DNA of 64,000 nt from assembly GCA_017307955.1 (NCBI GenBank), contig JAFKFV010000007.1, positions 124,001 through 188,000 on the forward strand. Reading direction: 5' to 3'. Shown here one piece after another: positions 9,622 to 18,841 of the stretch. This DNA comes from Allobosea sp. GTDB taxonomy: Bacteria; Pseudomonadota; Alphaproteobacteria; Rhizobiales; Kaistiaceae. A program made the translations under genes and the position numbers. Below the pieces are notes generated by a model. The model made no database searches and was not told the origin of the DNA. It worked only from the letters and a program-made list of their open reading frames with translations. How positions within the stretch are numbered: position 1 is the first letter of the stretch; every line of letters starts with the position of its first letter.

Positions 9622-11088
9622 ATGAACAACGCACGTTCCGGCTTCTTCACAAATCTCATCCTGCTCACCGTCGGGTTCGCGATCCTGGCGGCGATGGCGG
9701 GCGCGTCCGTATTTCTCGCGCAGCGCTCGGCCGACGATACGCGGTGGGTGACCCACTCGCTCAATGTCGAGAACCAGCTCTCGCTGCTGCAGCTTTCGCT
9801 GCGGCGCGCCGAAAGCGGCCAGCGCGGCTTCATGCTGACGGGCGATCCGGCCTATCTCGCCGTCTACCAGCAGAGCTTCGACCTGATCACGCCGCGGATG
9901 GACGAGCTGTCGCGGCTCGTCGCCGACAATCCCGACCAGGCACCCCGCGCCGCCCGCCTGACCCAGATCGTCGCCACCAAGCATGACGAGCTGCAGCGCG
10001 TCACAGCGCTCGCGCAGTCCGGCGACAGTTCGGGCGCGCTCGCGATCGTCCGCGACCCGGCCGGCCTGCAGCTCATGGCGGATTTCGTCACGGTCAGCGG
10101 CGAGATGCGCCAGATCGAGCAGGACCTCCTCGCTGATCGCTCCGCGCGCAGCCTCGAAACCGGGCGCTGGCTGCTGGCGACGACGCTGGTTGGCGCCATC
10201 GCGCTCGTCGTGCTGGCTGCCATTGCCATCGTTCTGATCCGCAAGAGCAATTCCGGGCTCGTCCGCGCCCGCGAGCAGCTTCAGGAGGCGAATGCCCATC
10301 TGGAGGAGAAGGTCGCCGAGCGCACCACCGACCTTCAGGACGCCAATGACGAGCTGCAGCGCTTCGCCTATATCGTCAGCCACGACCTCCGCTCGCCGCT
10401 CGTCAACATCATGGGCTTCACGGGCGAGCTCGAGGCGATCCGCAACGACATGGCGGCGAAGGCCGACAAGAACGATCCCGAAAGCCAGCAGATCATCGGC
10501 GATTTCGACGAGGCGGTCGGTTTCATCAAGGCCTCGATCTCGAAGATGGATCGCCTGATCAATGCGATCCTCAACCTGTCGCGGGCCGGCCGGCGGGCGT
10601 TCACCCCGCAGGAGATCGACCTCGGCGTGGCGCTCGATACGATCCGCAACGCGGTCATGCATCAGGCCCAGGCAGCCGATGCGACGATCACCATCGGCCC
10701 GCTGCCGGCCATCGAGAGCGACCGGCTGGCGATCGACCAGATCTTCTCGAACCTGCTCGACAACGCGGTCAAATATCTGAAGCCCGGTCGGCCAGGCGAG
10801 ATCGAGGTCACGGGCACCGAGCGCGGCGGCTTCATCGTCATCCGCGTCGCCGACAACGGCCGCGGCATCGATTCCGCGGATCGCGAGCGCGTGTTCGAAC
10901 TCTTCCGCCGCGCCGGCGTGCAGGACCGGCCCGGCGAGGGCATCGGCCTCGCCCATGTCCGCGCTCTGGTCCGCCGCATCGGCGGCAAGATCCGTCTCGA
11001 CAGCGTCCCAGGCGAAGGCAGCACCTTCACGGTGATCCTGCCGCGCCGGTGGCGCGAGGAAATCGCCGAACAGAAGGCCGAGGCATGA
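9622..11088 (+). CDS. CHASE3-domain sensor histidine kinase
   Basis: 488-residue membrane kinase. TM1 is at about 9-32, a periplasmic CHASE3-type helical sensor at about 35-180 (LRRAESGQRGFMLTGDPAYL is diagnostic), and TM2 at about 184-206. A coiled linker is followed by a HisKA domain with phospho-acceptor H254 (YIVSHDLRSPL) and an HATPase with N box SNLLDNAVKY (375-385), G1 DNGRGI (411-416) and G2 GEGIGLA (438-444). It resembles the phytochrome-like kinase group whose members pair with small Rcp1-type receivers, and exactly such a receiver follows. No clear Shine-Dalgarno sequence precedes the ATG. The signal sensed is unknown. Confidence 0.92.
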   Translation: MNNARSGFFTNLILLTVGFAILAAMAGASVFLAQRSADDTRWVTHSLNVENQLSLLQLSLRRAESGQRGFMLTGDPAYLAVYQQSFDLITPRMDELSRLVADNPDQAPRAARLTQIVATKHDELQRVTALAQSGDSSGALAIVRDPAGLQLMADFVTVSGEMRQIEQDLLADRSARSLETGRWLLATTLVGAIALVVLAAIAIVLIRKSNSGLVRAREQLQEANAHLEEKVAERTTDLQDANDELQRFAYIVSHDLRSPLVNIMGFTGELEAIRNDMAAKADKNDPESQQIIGDFDEAVGFIKASISKMDRLINAILNLSRAGRRAFTPQEIDLGVALDTIRNAVMHQAQAADATITIGPLPAIESDRLAIDQIFSNLLDNAVKYLKPGRPGEIEVTGTERGGFIVIRVADNGRGIDSADRERVFELFRRAGVQDRPGEGIGLAHVRALVRRIGGKIRLDSVPGEGSTFTVILPRRWREEIAEQKAEA

Positions 11089-11158
11089 TGCGGCGAAGCT
11101 TGTGGACGGCGGCATTCCGGTCCAAGGAAGGGGCCGGAACGGCAGAAGGATGCGCAAG

Positions 11159-11605
11159 ATGAGTGACACCGCCAATCACGTGACGATCGTCATGGTCGAG
11201 GACGACGAGGGCCATGCGCGGCTGATCGAAAAGAACATCCGCCGCGCCGGCGTCAGCAACGAGATCAAGGCCTTCACCAACGGCACCAGCGCGCTCGACT
11301 TCCTGCTCGGCGAGGACCGCACCGGCGCCAACCGCAAGGGCGAGGCGCTGCTCATCCTGCTCGACCTCAACCTGCCCGACATGACGGGCATCGATATCCT
11401 GAAGGCCGTGAAGAGCAGCCCGCATATCCGCACCTCGCCGATCGTCGTGCTGACGACGACCGACGACCAGCGCGAGATCGAGCGCTGCTACGAGCTCGGC
11501 GCCAGCGTCTATGTCGTGAAGCCGGTCAACTACGAGAACTTCGCCAACGCGATCCGTCAGCTCGGCCTCTTCTTCTCCGTGATCAAGGTTCCCGAGGCCA
11601 GATGA
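11159..11605 (+). CDS. Single-domain response regulator (Rcp1-like)
   Basis: 148-residue stand-alone receiver with no output domain. The acidic pocket is E14, D15 and D16 (VEDDEGH), the phospho-acceptor is D69 (LLDLNLPDMTG), T100 lies in VLTTTDD and the conserved lysine is K121 (VVKPVNYENF). The long loop between strands 2 and 3 and the C-terminal NFANAIRQLGLFF are typical of Rcp1-type receivers partnered with CHASE3 or phytochrome kinases. The start at 11159 is chosen because AAGGA ends 9 nt upstream, whereas the ATG at 11150 abuts the same SD. Its stop overlaps the next gene by 4 nt (ATGA), so the two are translationally coupled. Confidence 0.92.
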   Translation: MSDTANHVTIVMVEDDEGHARLIEKNIRRAGVSNEIKAFTNGTSALDFLLGEDRTGANRKGEALLILLDLNLPDMTGIDILKAVKSSPHIRTSPIVVLTTTDDQREIERCYELGASVYVVKPVNYENFANAIRQLGLFFSVIKVPEAR

Positions 11606-12687
11606 TGGGTGGTCAGCCGGTCGTCCTTTATGTCGACGACGATGCAGGATTGTGCCGGCTGGCCGACAAGGACCTGACGCGCCATGGCTATCGCGTCGAA
11701 ACGGCCGGCGATGGCGAAGCCGGCCTGGCGCGGCTGCGCGCCGGCGGCATCGACGTGGTCGCGCTCGACCATCACATGCCGGGCCGCACCGGCCTCGAGA
11801 TCATGGCCGAGATCAACACGATGCCGGACGCGCCGCCGGTCGTCTATGTGACGGGCGAGGCGCAGGGCCGCGTCGCGATCGCGGCGCTGAAGGCCGGCGC
11901 CGCCGATTATGTCATTAAGGAAGCGAGCGAGGACTTCTTCCCGCTGCTCCGCGCCGCGATCGCCTCCGCCCTCGCCTCGCGTGCCCTGAAGCGCGCCCAT
12001 GACCGGGCCGAGGCCGAGGTGCGCGAGGCCCGCGACCGCTTCCAGGCGCTCGCCGAGGAGCGCGCGCTCATCATCCAGGAAGTCAATCACCGCGTCGGCA
12101 ACAGCCTGCAGCTCGTCGCCTCGCTGCTCAACATGCAGGCGGCCGCTCATCCAGACGCCGGGGTCAAGAGCGCGCTCGCCGCGGCGGTCGGCCGCGTGAT
12201 GGCCGTCTCGCAGGTGCATCGCCGCCTGTACACCTCCGACGACGTGCACAGCGTCGCGCTCGACCTCTATCTCGGCAGCCTCATCGAGGATCTCGCGCGC
12301 GCCAGCGAAACCGATCACGAGGGCGGACAGATCATCCACAAGCTCGACGCCGTCGCGATCCGCCCCGACCGCGCGGTGGCGCTCGGCGTCATCATGACCG
12401 AGCTGATCCTGAACGCGCTCAAATATGCCTATCCGGAAGGAAACGGCGCGGTTCGCGTCGCCCTGATCGCCAGCGAGGGCAATATCGCCCTCACCGTCGA
12501 GGACGACGGCGTCGGCACGGGGACGGACAACCGCCCCGTCGGCACTGGTCTCGGCCGCCGCATCATCCAGGCGCTGGCCGGCAAACTCGAGGCGGCGATC
12601 GAGCACGACCTGCAGCATTCGGGGACGCGGATCACGATCCGCTTCCCTGAAATCGAGCCGAAGATGGCGCCGGCTTCGATGGGTTGA
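11602..12687 (+). CDS. Receiver-HWE/HisKA_2 hybrid histidine kinase
   Basis: 361-residue soluble protein. The N-terminal receiver (1-125) has phospho-acceptor D56 (ALDHHMPGRTG) and K106. A coiled linker leads to a HisKA_2/HWE-type dimerisation region with H163 (EVNHRVGNSLQLVASLL) and a short HATPase (ELILNALKYAYPEG; VEDDGVGTG; GTGLGRRIIQAL). This order, receiver before kinase, lets upstream phosphotransfer control a second kinase. With the two preceding genes it forms a likely relay. HWE-type kinases in this order often feed light, redox or general stress responses, but no PhyR or NepR is visible here. Start ATG 11602 or 11605. Confidence 0.9.
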   Translation: MMGGQPVVLYVDDDAGLCRLADKDLTRHGYRVETAGDGEAGLARLRAGGIDVVALDHHMPGRTGLEIMAEINTMPDAPPVVYVTGEAQGRVAIAALKAGAADYVIKEASEDFFPLLRAAIASALASRALKRAHDRAEAEVREARDRFQALAEERALIIQEVNHRVGNSLQLVASLLNMQAAAHPDAGVKSALAAAVGRVMAVSQVHRRLYTSDDVHSVALDLYLGSLIEDLARASETDHEGGQIIHKLDAVAIRPDRAVALGVIMTELILNALKYAYPEGNGAVRVALIASEGNIALTVEDDGVGTGTDNRPVGTGLGRRIIQALAGKLEAAIEHDLQHSGTRITIRFPEIEPKMAPASMG

Positions 12688-12757
12688 ACCAAACGGCGCC
12701 TGCCGCGTTGGCGCAGCGTCGTCCCTCCGGACGGCGTCGCCACGACTGGAGCCCATA

Positions 12758-13843
12758 ATGCGGTTGTTCGAATGCCGGGCCTGCGCCCATCCGCTCTCTT
12801 TCGACGAGATGTCGTGCGAGGGATGCCAGAGGCCGCTCGGCTTCATCCCTGCGGAAGGGCAGCTGCGCTCGCTCGATCCGGCCGGCACCGGTCAATATGG
12901 CGAGGACCTCTTCACCGTTTACGGCGGCGACGGCACCACCTGGCGCGCCTGCGCCAATCGCAGCCACGGCGTCTGCAACTGGCTGATCGAGATGGACAAT
13001 CCCGAGCAGCTCTGCATGTGCTGCCGGACCAACATGGTGATCCCGGACCTCTCCAGCCAGGTCTACAGCCAGCGCTGGCGCGATATCGAGGTCGCGAAGC
13101 ATCGCCTGTTCTACAGCCTGCTGCGCCTCGGCCTCGCGGTGCCGAACAAGGCGGACGATCCGGTGGCCGGGCTCTCCTTCTCCTTCCTCGCCGACGAGAA
13201 CGACATCCGCGTCCTCACCGGCCATGACGAGGGGCTCATCACCCTCAACATCGTCGAGGCCGACGCCGTCGAGCGCGAGAAGATGCGCACCGACATGCAC
13301 GAGCCCTATCGCACGCTGCTTGGCCATTTCCGGCACGAGATCGGCCATTATTACTGGGACCGCCTCGTCCGAGACGCCGGCCGCCTCGAAGAGAGCCGCG
13401 CCGTATTCGGCGACGAATCCATCGACTACAACGAAGCGCTTCAGGCGTACTACGGCGGCACGCCCCCGGCCGACTGGCAGGAGCGCTATGTCAGCCAGTA
13501 TGCGACGGCGCATGCGTGGGAAGATTTCGCCGAAACCTTCGCACATTACATGCATATGCTGGATACGCTGGAAACGGCCTATGCCTTCGGCCTTCGCATT
13601 CGTCCGAAGGCCCGCGCCGACGGCATGATCGACGCCAATATCGACTTCGACCCCTATCGCAACGCCGCCTTCAGCGACATCGTCGATGCCTGGGGTCCAC
13701 TGACGCTGGCGATGAACTCGATCAACCGCTCGATGGGCCAGCCGGACCTCTATCCCTTCAAGCTCGGACCAGGCGTGATCGACAAGCTGGCCTTCATCGA
13801 CCAGCTGCTGCGTCCGCGTGACGTGGTTCGCCAGGCGGCGTGA
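12758..13843 (+). CDS. Putative zinc-binding metallopeptidase (DUF2248/Peptidase_Mx)
   Basis: 361 residues. The N-terminal zinc-ribbon-like segment has CRAC...CEGC (residues 6-9 and 20-23) and a second Cys set CNW...CMCC (about 73-89). The gluzincin signature HEIGHYYWD lies near residue 196, and a downstream DFAETFAHY at about 256 supplies the likely third ligand. The family is widespread in alphaproteobacteria and annotated only as a putative zinc-binding peptidase; substrates are unknown. No signal peptide is present, so it is probably cytoplasmic. It stands alone, 70 bp after the kinase operon. Confidence 0.85.
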   Translation: MRLFECRACAHPLSFDEMSCEGCQRPLGFIPAEGQLRSLDPAGTGQYGEDLFTVYGGDGTTWRACANRSHGVCNWLIEMDNPEQLCMCCRTNMVIPDLSSQVYSQRWRDIEVAKHRLFYSLLRLGLAVPNKADDPVAGLSFSFLADENDIRVLTGHDEGLITLNIVEADAVEREKMRTDMHEPYRTLLGHFRHEIGHYYWDRLVRDAGRLEESRAVFGDESIDYNEALQAYYGGTPPADWQERYVSQYATAHAWEDFAETFAHYMHMLDTLETAYAFGLRIRPKARADGMIDANIDFDPYRNAAFSDIVDAWGPLTLAMNSINRSMGQPDLYPFKLGPGVIDKLAFIDQLLRPRDVVRQAA

Positions 13844-13924
13844 AAGCCGTCACATCGTGCGGATCGGGCATCGTCTAGCAGGAGGGCGCCGGCAACGGGC
13901 CGGCGTTCTCCTGGAGATCCCCCG

Positions 13925-14086
13925 ATGATCCGCGAATTCACCCGCAGTTCCGCCCGCCTCGCCGCCTATCTGCGCGCCCGCAAGGCGCGCGATACGCTGA
14001 TGAGCCTCGACGACCGCCTGCTGGCCGATATCGGCATCAGCCGCGGCGACATCGCCCGCGCCGTGACCGGTCATGTGCCGCGCTGA
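13925..14086 (+). CDS. DUF1127 small protein
   Basis: 53-residue basic protein ending in the DUF1127 signature LMSLDDRLLADIGISRGDI. DUF1127 proteins of alphaproteobacteria bind RNA in the cases studied and affect phosphate, nitrogen or small-RNA turnover phenotypes. ATG follows GGAG with 8 nt spacing (CTGGAGATCCCCCG). It stands alone. Family recognition is firm and its specific role here is inferred only. Confidence 0.9.
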   Translation: MIREFTRSSARLAAYLRARKARDTLMSLDDRLLADIGISRGDIARAVTGHVPR

Positions 14087-14149
14087 GCGCTGCCGCAGCT
14101 GCGCCGACTGCCCGGCGGCGCGTCTCGCCGAGAGCCTTGCCGTGCCCGC

Positions 14150-15040
14150 TCAGTCGGCGCCGCCGGCAAGGCTCCGGCCCGCCGCGAGAACGGCGGCGTC
14201 GGTGCCGAGCGCCGTCGTCACGCTGCCGCCCTTCTCGTTGTAGGGTGCGCCGTTCAGCATGGGGTCGCGCCACGGTCCGGTGGTGATCGTGATGCCGCGA
14301 AAGGCGAGTTCACCATTGACGCGGGCGAGGTTCATCCCGCCCGACGAGGCGCCGGTGGCGTCGCAATCGGTGCGGAAAAACGACGTCTTCTCGGTCGAGA
14401 TCGGCTTGCGGCGCACGGTGCAGCCCTGCACCACCGGCATGCCGCGATCAACCTCGCGGGCCATGTCGGCCGGATGGGCGTTGACGACGATCAGCTTCTC
14501 GCCGGTCCGCACCGGGATGTCGGCGAGAACCGGGAACGGCACCGCGCCTTCCAGCGGCTCGGCAAGGCGGACGACCGCATAGTCGTTGTTCGAGCCGGGC
14601 TTCGGCTTCTTGGCCCCGAAGCGCGCATTGGCGTCGTCGACCAGAAGGTCGATCATCACGGGCGCCGCAGCCTGGTTCTTGAAGAAGCACTTCCAGCGCC
14701 GCTTTCCCGAAGGCTCGAAGAAGACATGCGCAGCCGTCAGGATCTGCCGGTTGTCGAGGAACAGCGCCGCGGAGCCGACCGAGGGCGAGGGCGACAGGCA
14801 GCCGACATAGCCCGACACCATCCGGATCCGCGCGATATCGGCCGCGTCGAGCCCAAGCGAGGGACCGAGCCGCACCAGCGAATCACGTCCATCCTCGCCA
14901 TCGATGATGTTGACGCGGACAAGGTTCGACGATGCCGCAGGAAGAGCCGGCGCTTCGGGCGCCGGCGGGCCTGCCGCAGCGGCGAGGCAGCCGGCGAAGA
15001 TCGTCAGAAAGGCAGCGAAAGAGCGGGTCGGGATGCGCAT
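14150..15040 (-). CDS. Exported trypsin-like serine protease
   Basis: 296 residues with an N-terminal hydrophobic signal segment (RSFAAFLTIFAGCLAAAAG), so probably periplasmic; the Cys could support lipidation but the lipobox is poor. The trypsin-fold triad can be read: H in LTAAHVFF, D in SNNDYAVVRL and S in TGASSGGMN. The serine motif is GASSGG rather than GDSGGP, closer to bacterial S1B-type proteases. Several Cys residues (CLSP, KCFF, GCTV, DCDA) could form disulfides. It is convergent with the DUF1127 gene and divergent from the hydroxylase gene. The substrate is unknown. Confidence 0.82.
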   Translation of the reverse strand: MRIPTRSFAAFLTIFAGCLAAAAGPPAPEAPALPAASSNLVRVNIIDGEDGRDSLVRLGPSLGLDAADIARIRMVSGYVGCLSPSPSVGSAALFLDNRQILTAAHVFFEPSGKRRWKCFFKNQAAAPVMIDLLVDDANARFGAKKPKPGSNNDYAVVRLAEPLEGAVPFPVLADIPVRTGEKLIVVNAHPADMAREVDRGMPVVQGCTVRRKPISTEKTSFFRTDCDATGASSGGMNLARVNGELAFRGITITTGPWRDPMLNGAPYNEKGGSVTTALGTDAAVLAAGRSLAGGAD

Positions 15041-15231
15041 GGCGGGAGGATGGCACGCCCGGTGGCGAAGGTCACGACTGGAGCGCTTCCAAAGATGCAG
15101 GCAGCGCTTGTATCTGCGTCATTTTGCGGCAGATTGATGTGGACCAGCCACCCGGCTCCGCCGGGAGGCGCCGCAGCATGTTCGCGACGCCGGCCAGGGT
15201 TCGCAGCGAGGCTTTCTGACGGCGAGGTGTC

Positions 15232-15792
15232 ATGTCGGCCATTACGCGCAGCGCTCTCGGCTATTACGCCGACTTCTATGTTTATCCGGCCGCCTTGTTC
15301 GGCCTGCTCGTCGCGAGCTATGCGACGGGAGACGCGGTCGATCCGCTGATGTGGATCGCCGCGGTGCTGGCCGGGCTCTTCCTATGGACGCTCGTCGAAT
15401 ATCTCATCCACCGCTTCGTGCTGCACAATGTCGTCTATTTCCGCGACCTGCACGACCAGCATCACGCCTCGCCGACCGATCTCATCGGCACGCCGATCTG
15501 GATCAGCTTCTCGCTGCTGACGCTGGCGGTGCTGCTGCCATCATGCCTCGCCTTCGGCATCGCCAAGGGCTGCGGCTTCACCTTCGGCGTGACGGCAGGC
15601 TACCTCACTTATTCTTTCGCCCATCATGTGCTGCATCACTGGCGCATGGTGCCGGGCCATCCGCTCTATGGCTGGAAGCGGCAGCACGCGCTGCACCACT
15701 TCCGCCATGACGAGGGCAATTTCGGCGTGACGACTTTGTTGTGGGACCATGTCTTCGGGACGGCGCTGAAAGGCCCGAAGCCGCGGGATTGA
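15232..15792 (+). CDS. Sterol desaturase/fatty acid hydroxylase family membrane protein
   Basis: 186-residue integral membrane di-iron protein. The His clusters are HRFVLH (about 61-66), HDQHH (74-78), HHVLHH (about 131-136) and HALHH (about 151-155). Two pairs of hydrophobic segments separate them. Members hydroxylate or desaturate lipids (carotenoid, sterol or sphingolipid type). No carotenoid or hopanoid genes are adjacent, so the lipid substrate cannot be named. A repeat-rich intergenic region follows the stop. Confidence 0.88.
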   Translation: MSAITRSALGYYADFYVYPAALFGLLVASYATGDAVDPLMWIAAVLAGLFLWTLVEYLIHRFVLHNVVYFRDLHDQHHASPTDLIGTPIWISFSLLTLAVLLPSCLAFGIAKGCGFTFGVTAGYLTYSFAHHVLHHWRMVPGHPLYGWKRQHALHHFRHDEGNFGVTTLLWDHVFGTALKGPKPRD

Positions 15793-15840
15793 ACCGCCGA
15801 GGCCCGCCCGGAGTGCGGCAGAGGGGCTTCGCGGGCCGAA

Positions 15841-16113
15841 AGGCCCTCACCCCAGCCCTCTCCCAGAGGGAGAGGGGGCACACATTGCGCCCGTAGCGGC
15901 GCCACTTGCGCTTCCCGGCGTCGAGAAGCGCTTCGGGCCGTCCGAGCCGTCACCGCGGCGAAAGCCGGGGTCCGTCACGATCGCTGTCTTGCCAAGCCGT
16001 TGGTGCACGTTCCCTTCGATGGATCCCGGCTTTCGCCGGGATGACGGCCACGATTGAGCTGACTTCGGCTCCCTTCCCCCTCTCCCTCTGGGAGAGGGCC
16101 GGGGTGAGGGCCT
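15841..16113. repeat. Nested inverted repeats (38-bp outer, 28-bp inner)
   Basis: The outer arms are 15841-15878 and 16076-16113. They match as inverted copies at 37 of 38 positions, and each arm is itself a hairpin (CCCTCTCCC-AGA-GGGAGAGGG). The inner arms are 15945-15972 (AAAGCCGGGGTCC side) and 16021-16048 (GGATCCCGGCTTTCGCCGGG side), with about three mismatches. The 365 bp between 15793 and 16157 hold no gene. Both motifs resemble dispersed extragenic palindromes of high-GC Proteobacteria. The element sits between two converging genes and could fold as a bidirectional terminator. Confidence 0.85.
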
Positions 16114-16157
16114 TCCTTCGGGCGTGAAGGCTCCGCGTCGGGCGGGAGCCCCTCCCC

Positions 16158-17177
16158 TTACACCCGCTTCCGCCGCGACTTCGCGAAGGTGTCGAAGGCG
16201 ACGGCCAGCACGATGATCACGCCGATGATGATCTGCTGGATGTAGGACGAGACGTTCATGATCACGAGGCCGTTCAGGAGAACGCCGATCAGGAACGAGC
16301 CGACGATCGTGCCGAAGATCGTGCCGACGCCGCCGAACAGCGACGTGCCACCGATCACCACCGACGCGATGACGGTGAGCTCGTAGCCGGTGCCCGCCAC
16401 CGCCTCGGCCGAATTGAGGCGCGCCGCCAGCACGAAGGAGCCGAGGCCGGCGAAGAAGCCCATGATCACGTAGACGCTGCAGATGATCCAGGTGACGTTG
16501 AGGCCGGAAAGCCGCGCCGCCTCGGGATTGCCGCCAACGGCATAGATCTGCCGGCCATAGCGCGTGTAGCGCAGCACGATATGGGCGATGAGGCCGAAGA
16601 CGAGGAAGATGATGACCGGAACCGGGACCGGCCCGATCTTGCCCTGGCCCCACCAGGTGAAGTCATGTTCGAAGCCGGAGATCGGTCCGCCGGCCGCGAA
16701 GAGCAGCGCCGCGCCGCGGAAGACCGACATGCCGCCGAGCGTGACGACGAAGGGTGGTACCTTGAGCCGCGTGATCGAGACGCCCTGGATGAGGCCGCCG
16801 ACGACGCCGACCAGGATCGCGGCCAGCGCCGCCAGTTCCCAGCCATAGCCGACGCCGCCCTCGCCGACCGTGAAGCGATCCTGCATGCCGCCCTTGGCGA
16901 CCGCGGCCGCGACGAGGCCGGCAAAGGCCAAGAGCGAGCCAACGGAAAGGTCGATGCCGGCCGTCAGGATGACGAAGGTCATGCCGATGGCCAGCAGGCC
17001 GGTGATCGAGACCTGCCGCATGACGTTGAAGAGATTGATCGACGACAGGAAGCGCGGCTCGAGCAGCGAGAAGATCGCCATGAGCACGAAGAGGAAGATC
17101 AGTGGCGCGAAGCGCGCCAGAAATCCGAAGAGATCGACGCCGTTGTCGGACGCCGCGCCAGGTCTCGCCTCAGCCAT
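16158..17177 (-). CDS. Ribose-type sugar ABC transporter permease (RbsC-like)
   Basis: 339-residue permease of the branched-chain/ribose family (BPD_transp_2) with about ten membrane segments. Signatures are GMTFVILTAGIDLSVGSLLAFAG and TVIASVVIGGTSLFGGVGTIFGTIVG. It forms the membrane channel with the ATPase and binding protein encoded upstream on the same strand. Start ATG 17177 is preceded by GGAGGAAGG at good spacing. The gap to the ATPase gene is about 50 bp. The substrate is probably a pentose or similar sugar, but no kinase, isomerase or regulator gene flanks the operon. Confidence 0.92.
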   Translation of the reverse strand: MAEARPGAASDNGVDLFGFLARFAPLIFLFVLMAIFSLLEPRFLSSINLFNVMRQVSITGLLAIGMTFVILTAGIDLSVGSLLAFAGLVAAAVAKGGMQDRFTVGEGGVGYGWELAALAAILVGVVGGLIQGVSITRLKVPPFVVTLGGMSVFRGAALLFAAGGPISGFEHDFTWWGQGKIGPVPVPVIIFLVFGLIAHIVLRYTRYGRQIYAVGGNPEAARLSGLNVTWIICSVYVIMGFFAGLGSFVLAARLNSAEAVAGTGYELTVIASVVIGGTSLFGGVGTIFGTIVGSFLIGVLLNGLVIMNVSSYIQQIIIGVIIVLAVAFDTFAKSRRKRV

Positions 17178-17228
17178 GAACCGCCTTCCTCCACCCCATT
17201 GTCGTCCGGATAGCCCTCGCCCGCCCGA

Positions 17229-18773
17229 TCAGGCGGCGCGGCTCTGGCTCCCGAGCGTCATCATCGCCATCAGCTTTTCCTGCGTCGCGCCCGAACGCGG
17301 CAGTTCGCCCGTCACCTTGCCCTCCCGCATGGTGATGATGCGGTCCGAGACGGCCAGGACTTCCGGCAGCTCGGACGAGATCGCGATCACGGCGATGCCG
17401 GACCGCGCCATCTCATAGAGAAGATTGTGCACCTCGACCTTGGCGCCGATATCGATGCCGCGCGTCGGCTCGTCGACGATCAGCACCTTCGGCCGCAGCG
17501 CCAGCCAGCGCGCGAGCACGACTTTCTGCTGGTTGCCGCCCGAAAGATTGCCGACCGGCTGATCCGGACCAGCCATGCGGATATTGAGCAGCTTGCGATA
17601 GTCCTCGACCAGCCGCCGCTCCTTGGCCTCGTCCATGAAGAAGCCGAAATGCTCGATCTGGTCCAGCGAGGCGATCGACATGTTGGTGCGGATCGCCTGT
17701 GCCAGGAACAGCGCCTGCAGCTTGCGGTCCTCCGGCACGAGGCCGATGCCGCGCGAGATCGCGTCGCGGGGCGAGCGGATGGAAACGGTCTCGCCGCCGA
17801 TGATGACCGTGCCGGAATCGAACGGATCGGCGCCGAATATGGCGCGCGCCGTCTCGGTCCGGCCAGCGCCGACCAGCCCGGCGATGCCGAGGATCTCGCC
17901 GCTGCGCACGGAGAGCGACACGTCGCGGATTTCGGTCGCATGCGGATCCTGCGCGGTGCGCAGCCGCGTGAGCCCCTTCACTTCGAGCGCCACCGCGCCG
18001 GGCGGCGGCGCCTCGCGATGCTCGAACAGCGTATTGACCTCACGGCCGACCATCAGGCGGATGATGCCGTCAATGGTGATGTCGGCAACATCGCCGGCGC
18101 CGGCATTGCGGCCGTCGCGCAGCACCGTGAAACGATCGCAGACCTCCATCACCTCTTCGAGGCGATGCGTCACGAAGATGATCGAGATGCCCTCTTCGCG
18201 CAGGCGCCGCACGATCTTGAACAGCTTCTCGACTTCGGCGAGCGAGAGCGCCGAGGTCGGCTCGTCCATGATGATGACGCGCGAATCCATGGAGAGCGCG
18301 CGGGCGATCTCGACCATCTGCTGCTCGGCGACCGAGAGATCGCGCACCAGCGTCATGGGATTGCGGTCGAGGCCGATGCGGCGCGTCAGCTTCTCCGTCT
18401 CGCTCGCCATGCGCGACCACGAGACAAATGGCCAGCGGCCGGGCTCGCGGCCGATGAACACGTTCTCGGCGATGCTCATGTCGGGCGCGAGGGTGAATTC
18501 CTGGTAGATCGTCACGATGCCGAGCTGCTGCGCGACATGCGGATTGGCGAGCGTCACGGGCTTGCCGTCGAAGACGATCTCGCCCTGGTCCGGGCCCTGC
18601 GCGCCGGCGAGGATCTTCAGAAGCGTCGACTTGCCGGCGCCGTTCTCGCCGAGCAGCGCGTGGATCTCGCGCGGCGCCACCTCGAGCGATACCCCGTCCA
18701 GCGCTTTCACGCCGGGGAAGCTCTTGGTGATGCCGGACATCTTGAGAAGCGGCGCGGTGGCGGTCACGGGCAT
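17229..18773 (-). CDS. Sugar ABC transporter ATP-binding protein, tandem NBD (RbsA-like)
   Basis: 514-residue protein with two nucleotide-binding domains. NBD1 has Walker A GENGAGKST, ABC signature LSVAEQQMVEIARAL and Walker B VIIMDEPTSAL. NBD2 has a degenerate Walker A (GLVGAGRTE), signature LSGGNQQKVVLARWL and Walker B VLIVDEPTRGI. This pattern is typical of RbsA/MglA/XylG. Start 18773 (MPVTATAPLL) is chosen over 18821 because an SD-like GGGAG sits about 9-10 nt upstream and homology begins here. A stable stem-loop at 18842-18866 separates it from the binding-protein gene. Confidence 0.93.
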   Translation of the reverse strand: MPVTATAPLLKMSGITKSFPGVKALDGVSLEVAPREIHALLGENGAGKSTLLKILAGAQGPDQGEIVFDGKPVTLANPHVAQQLGIVTIYQEFTLAPDMSIAENVFIGREPGRWPFVSWSRMASETEKLTRRIGLDRNPMTLVRDLSVAEQQMVEIARALSMDSRVIIMDEPTSALSLAEVEKLFKIVRRLREEGISIIFVTHRLEEVMEVCDRFTVLRDGRNAGAGDVADITIDGIIRLMVGREVNTLFEHREAPPPGAVALEVKGLTRLRTAQDPHATEIRDVSLSVRSGEILGIAGLVGAGRTETARAIFGADPFDSGTVIIGGETVSIRSPRDAISRGIGLVPEDRKLQALFLAQAIRTNMSIASLDQIEHFGFFMDEAKERRLVEDYRKLLNIRMAGPDQPVGNLSGGNQQKVVLARWLALRPKVLIVDEPTRGIDIGAKVEVHNLLYEMARSGIAVIAISSELPEVLAVSDRIITMREGKVTGELPRSGATQEKLMAMMTLGSQSRAA

Positions 18774-18841
18774 TCCCAATGGCTCCCGCACGGCGCTGCT
18801 CTTTCGGAGGCGCGGCGGCATGTGTCGGGGAAAAGCGGAAC

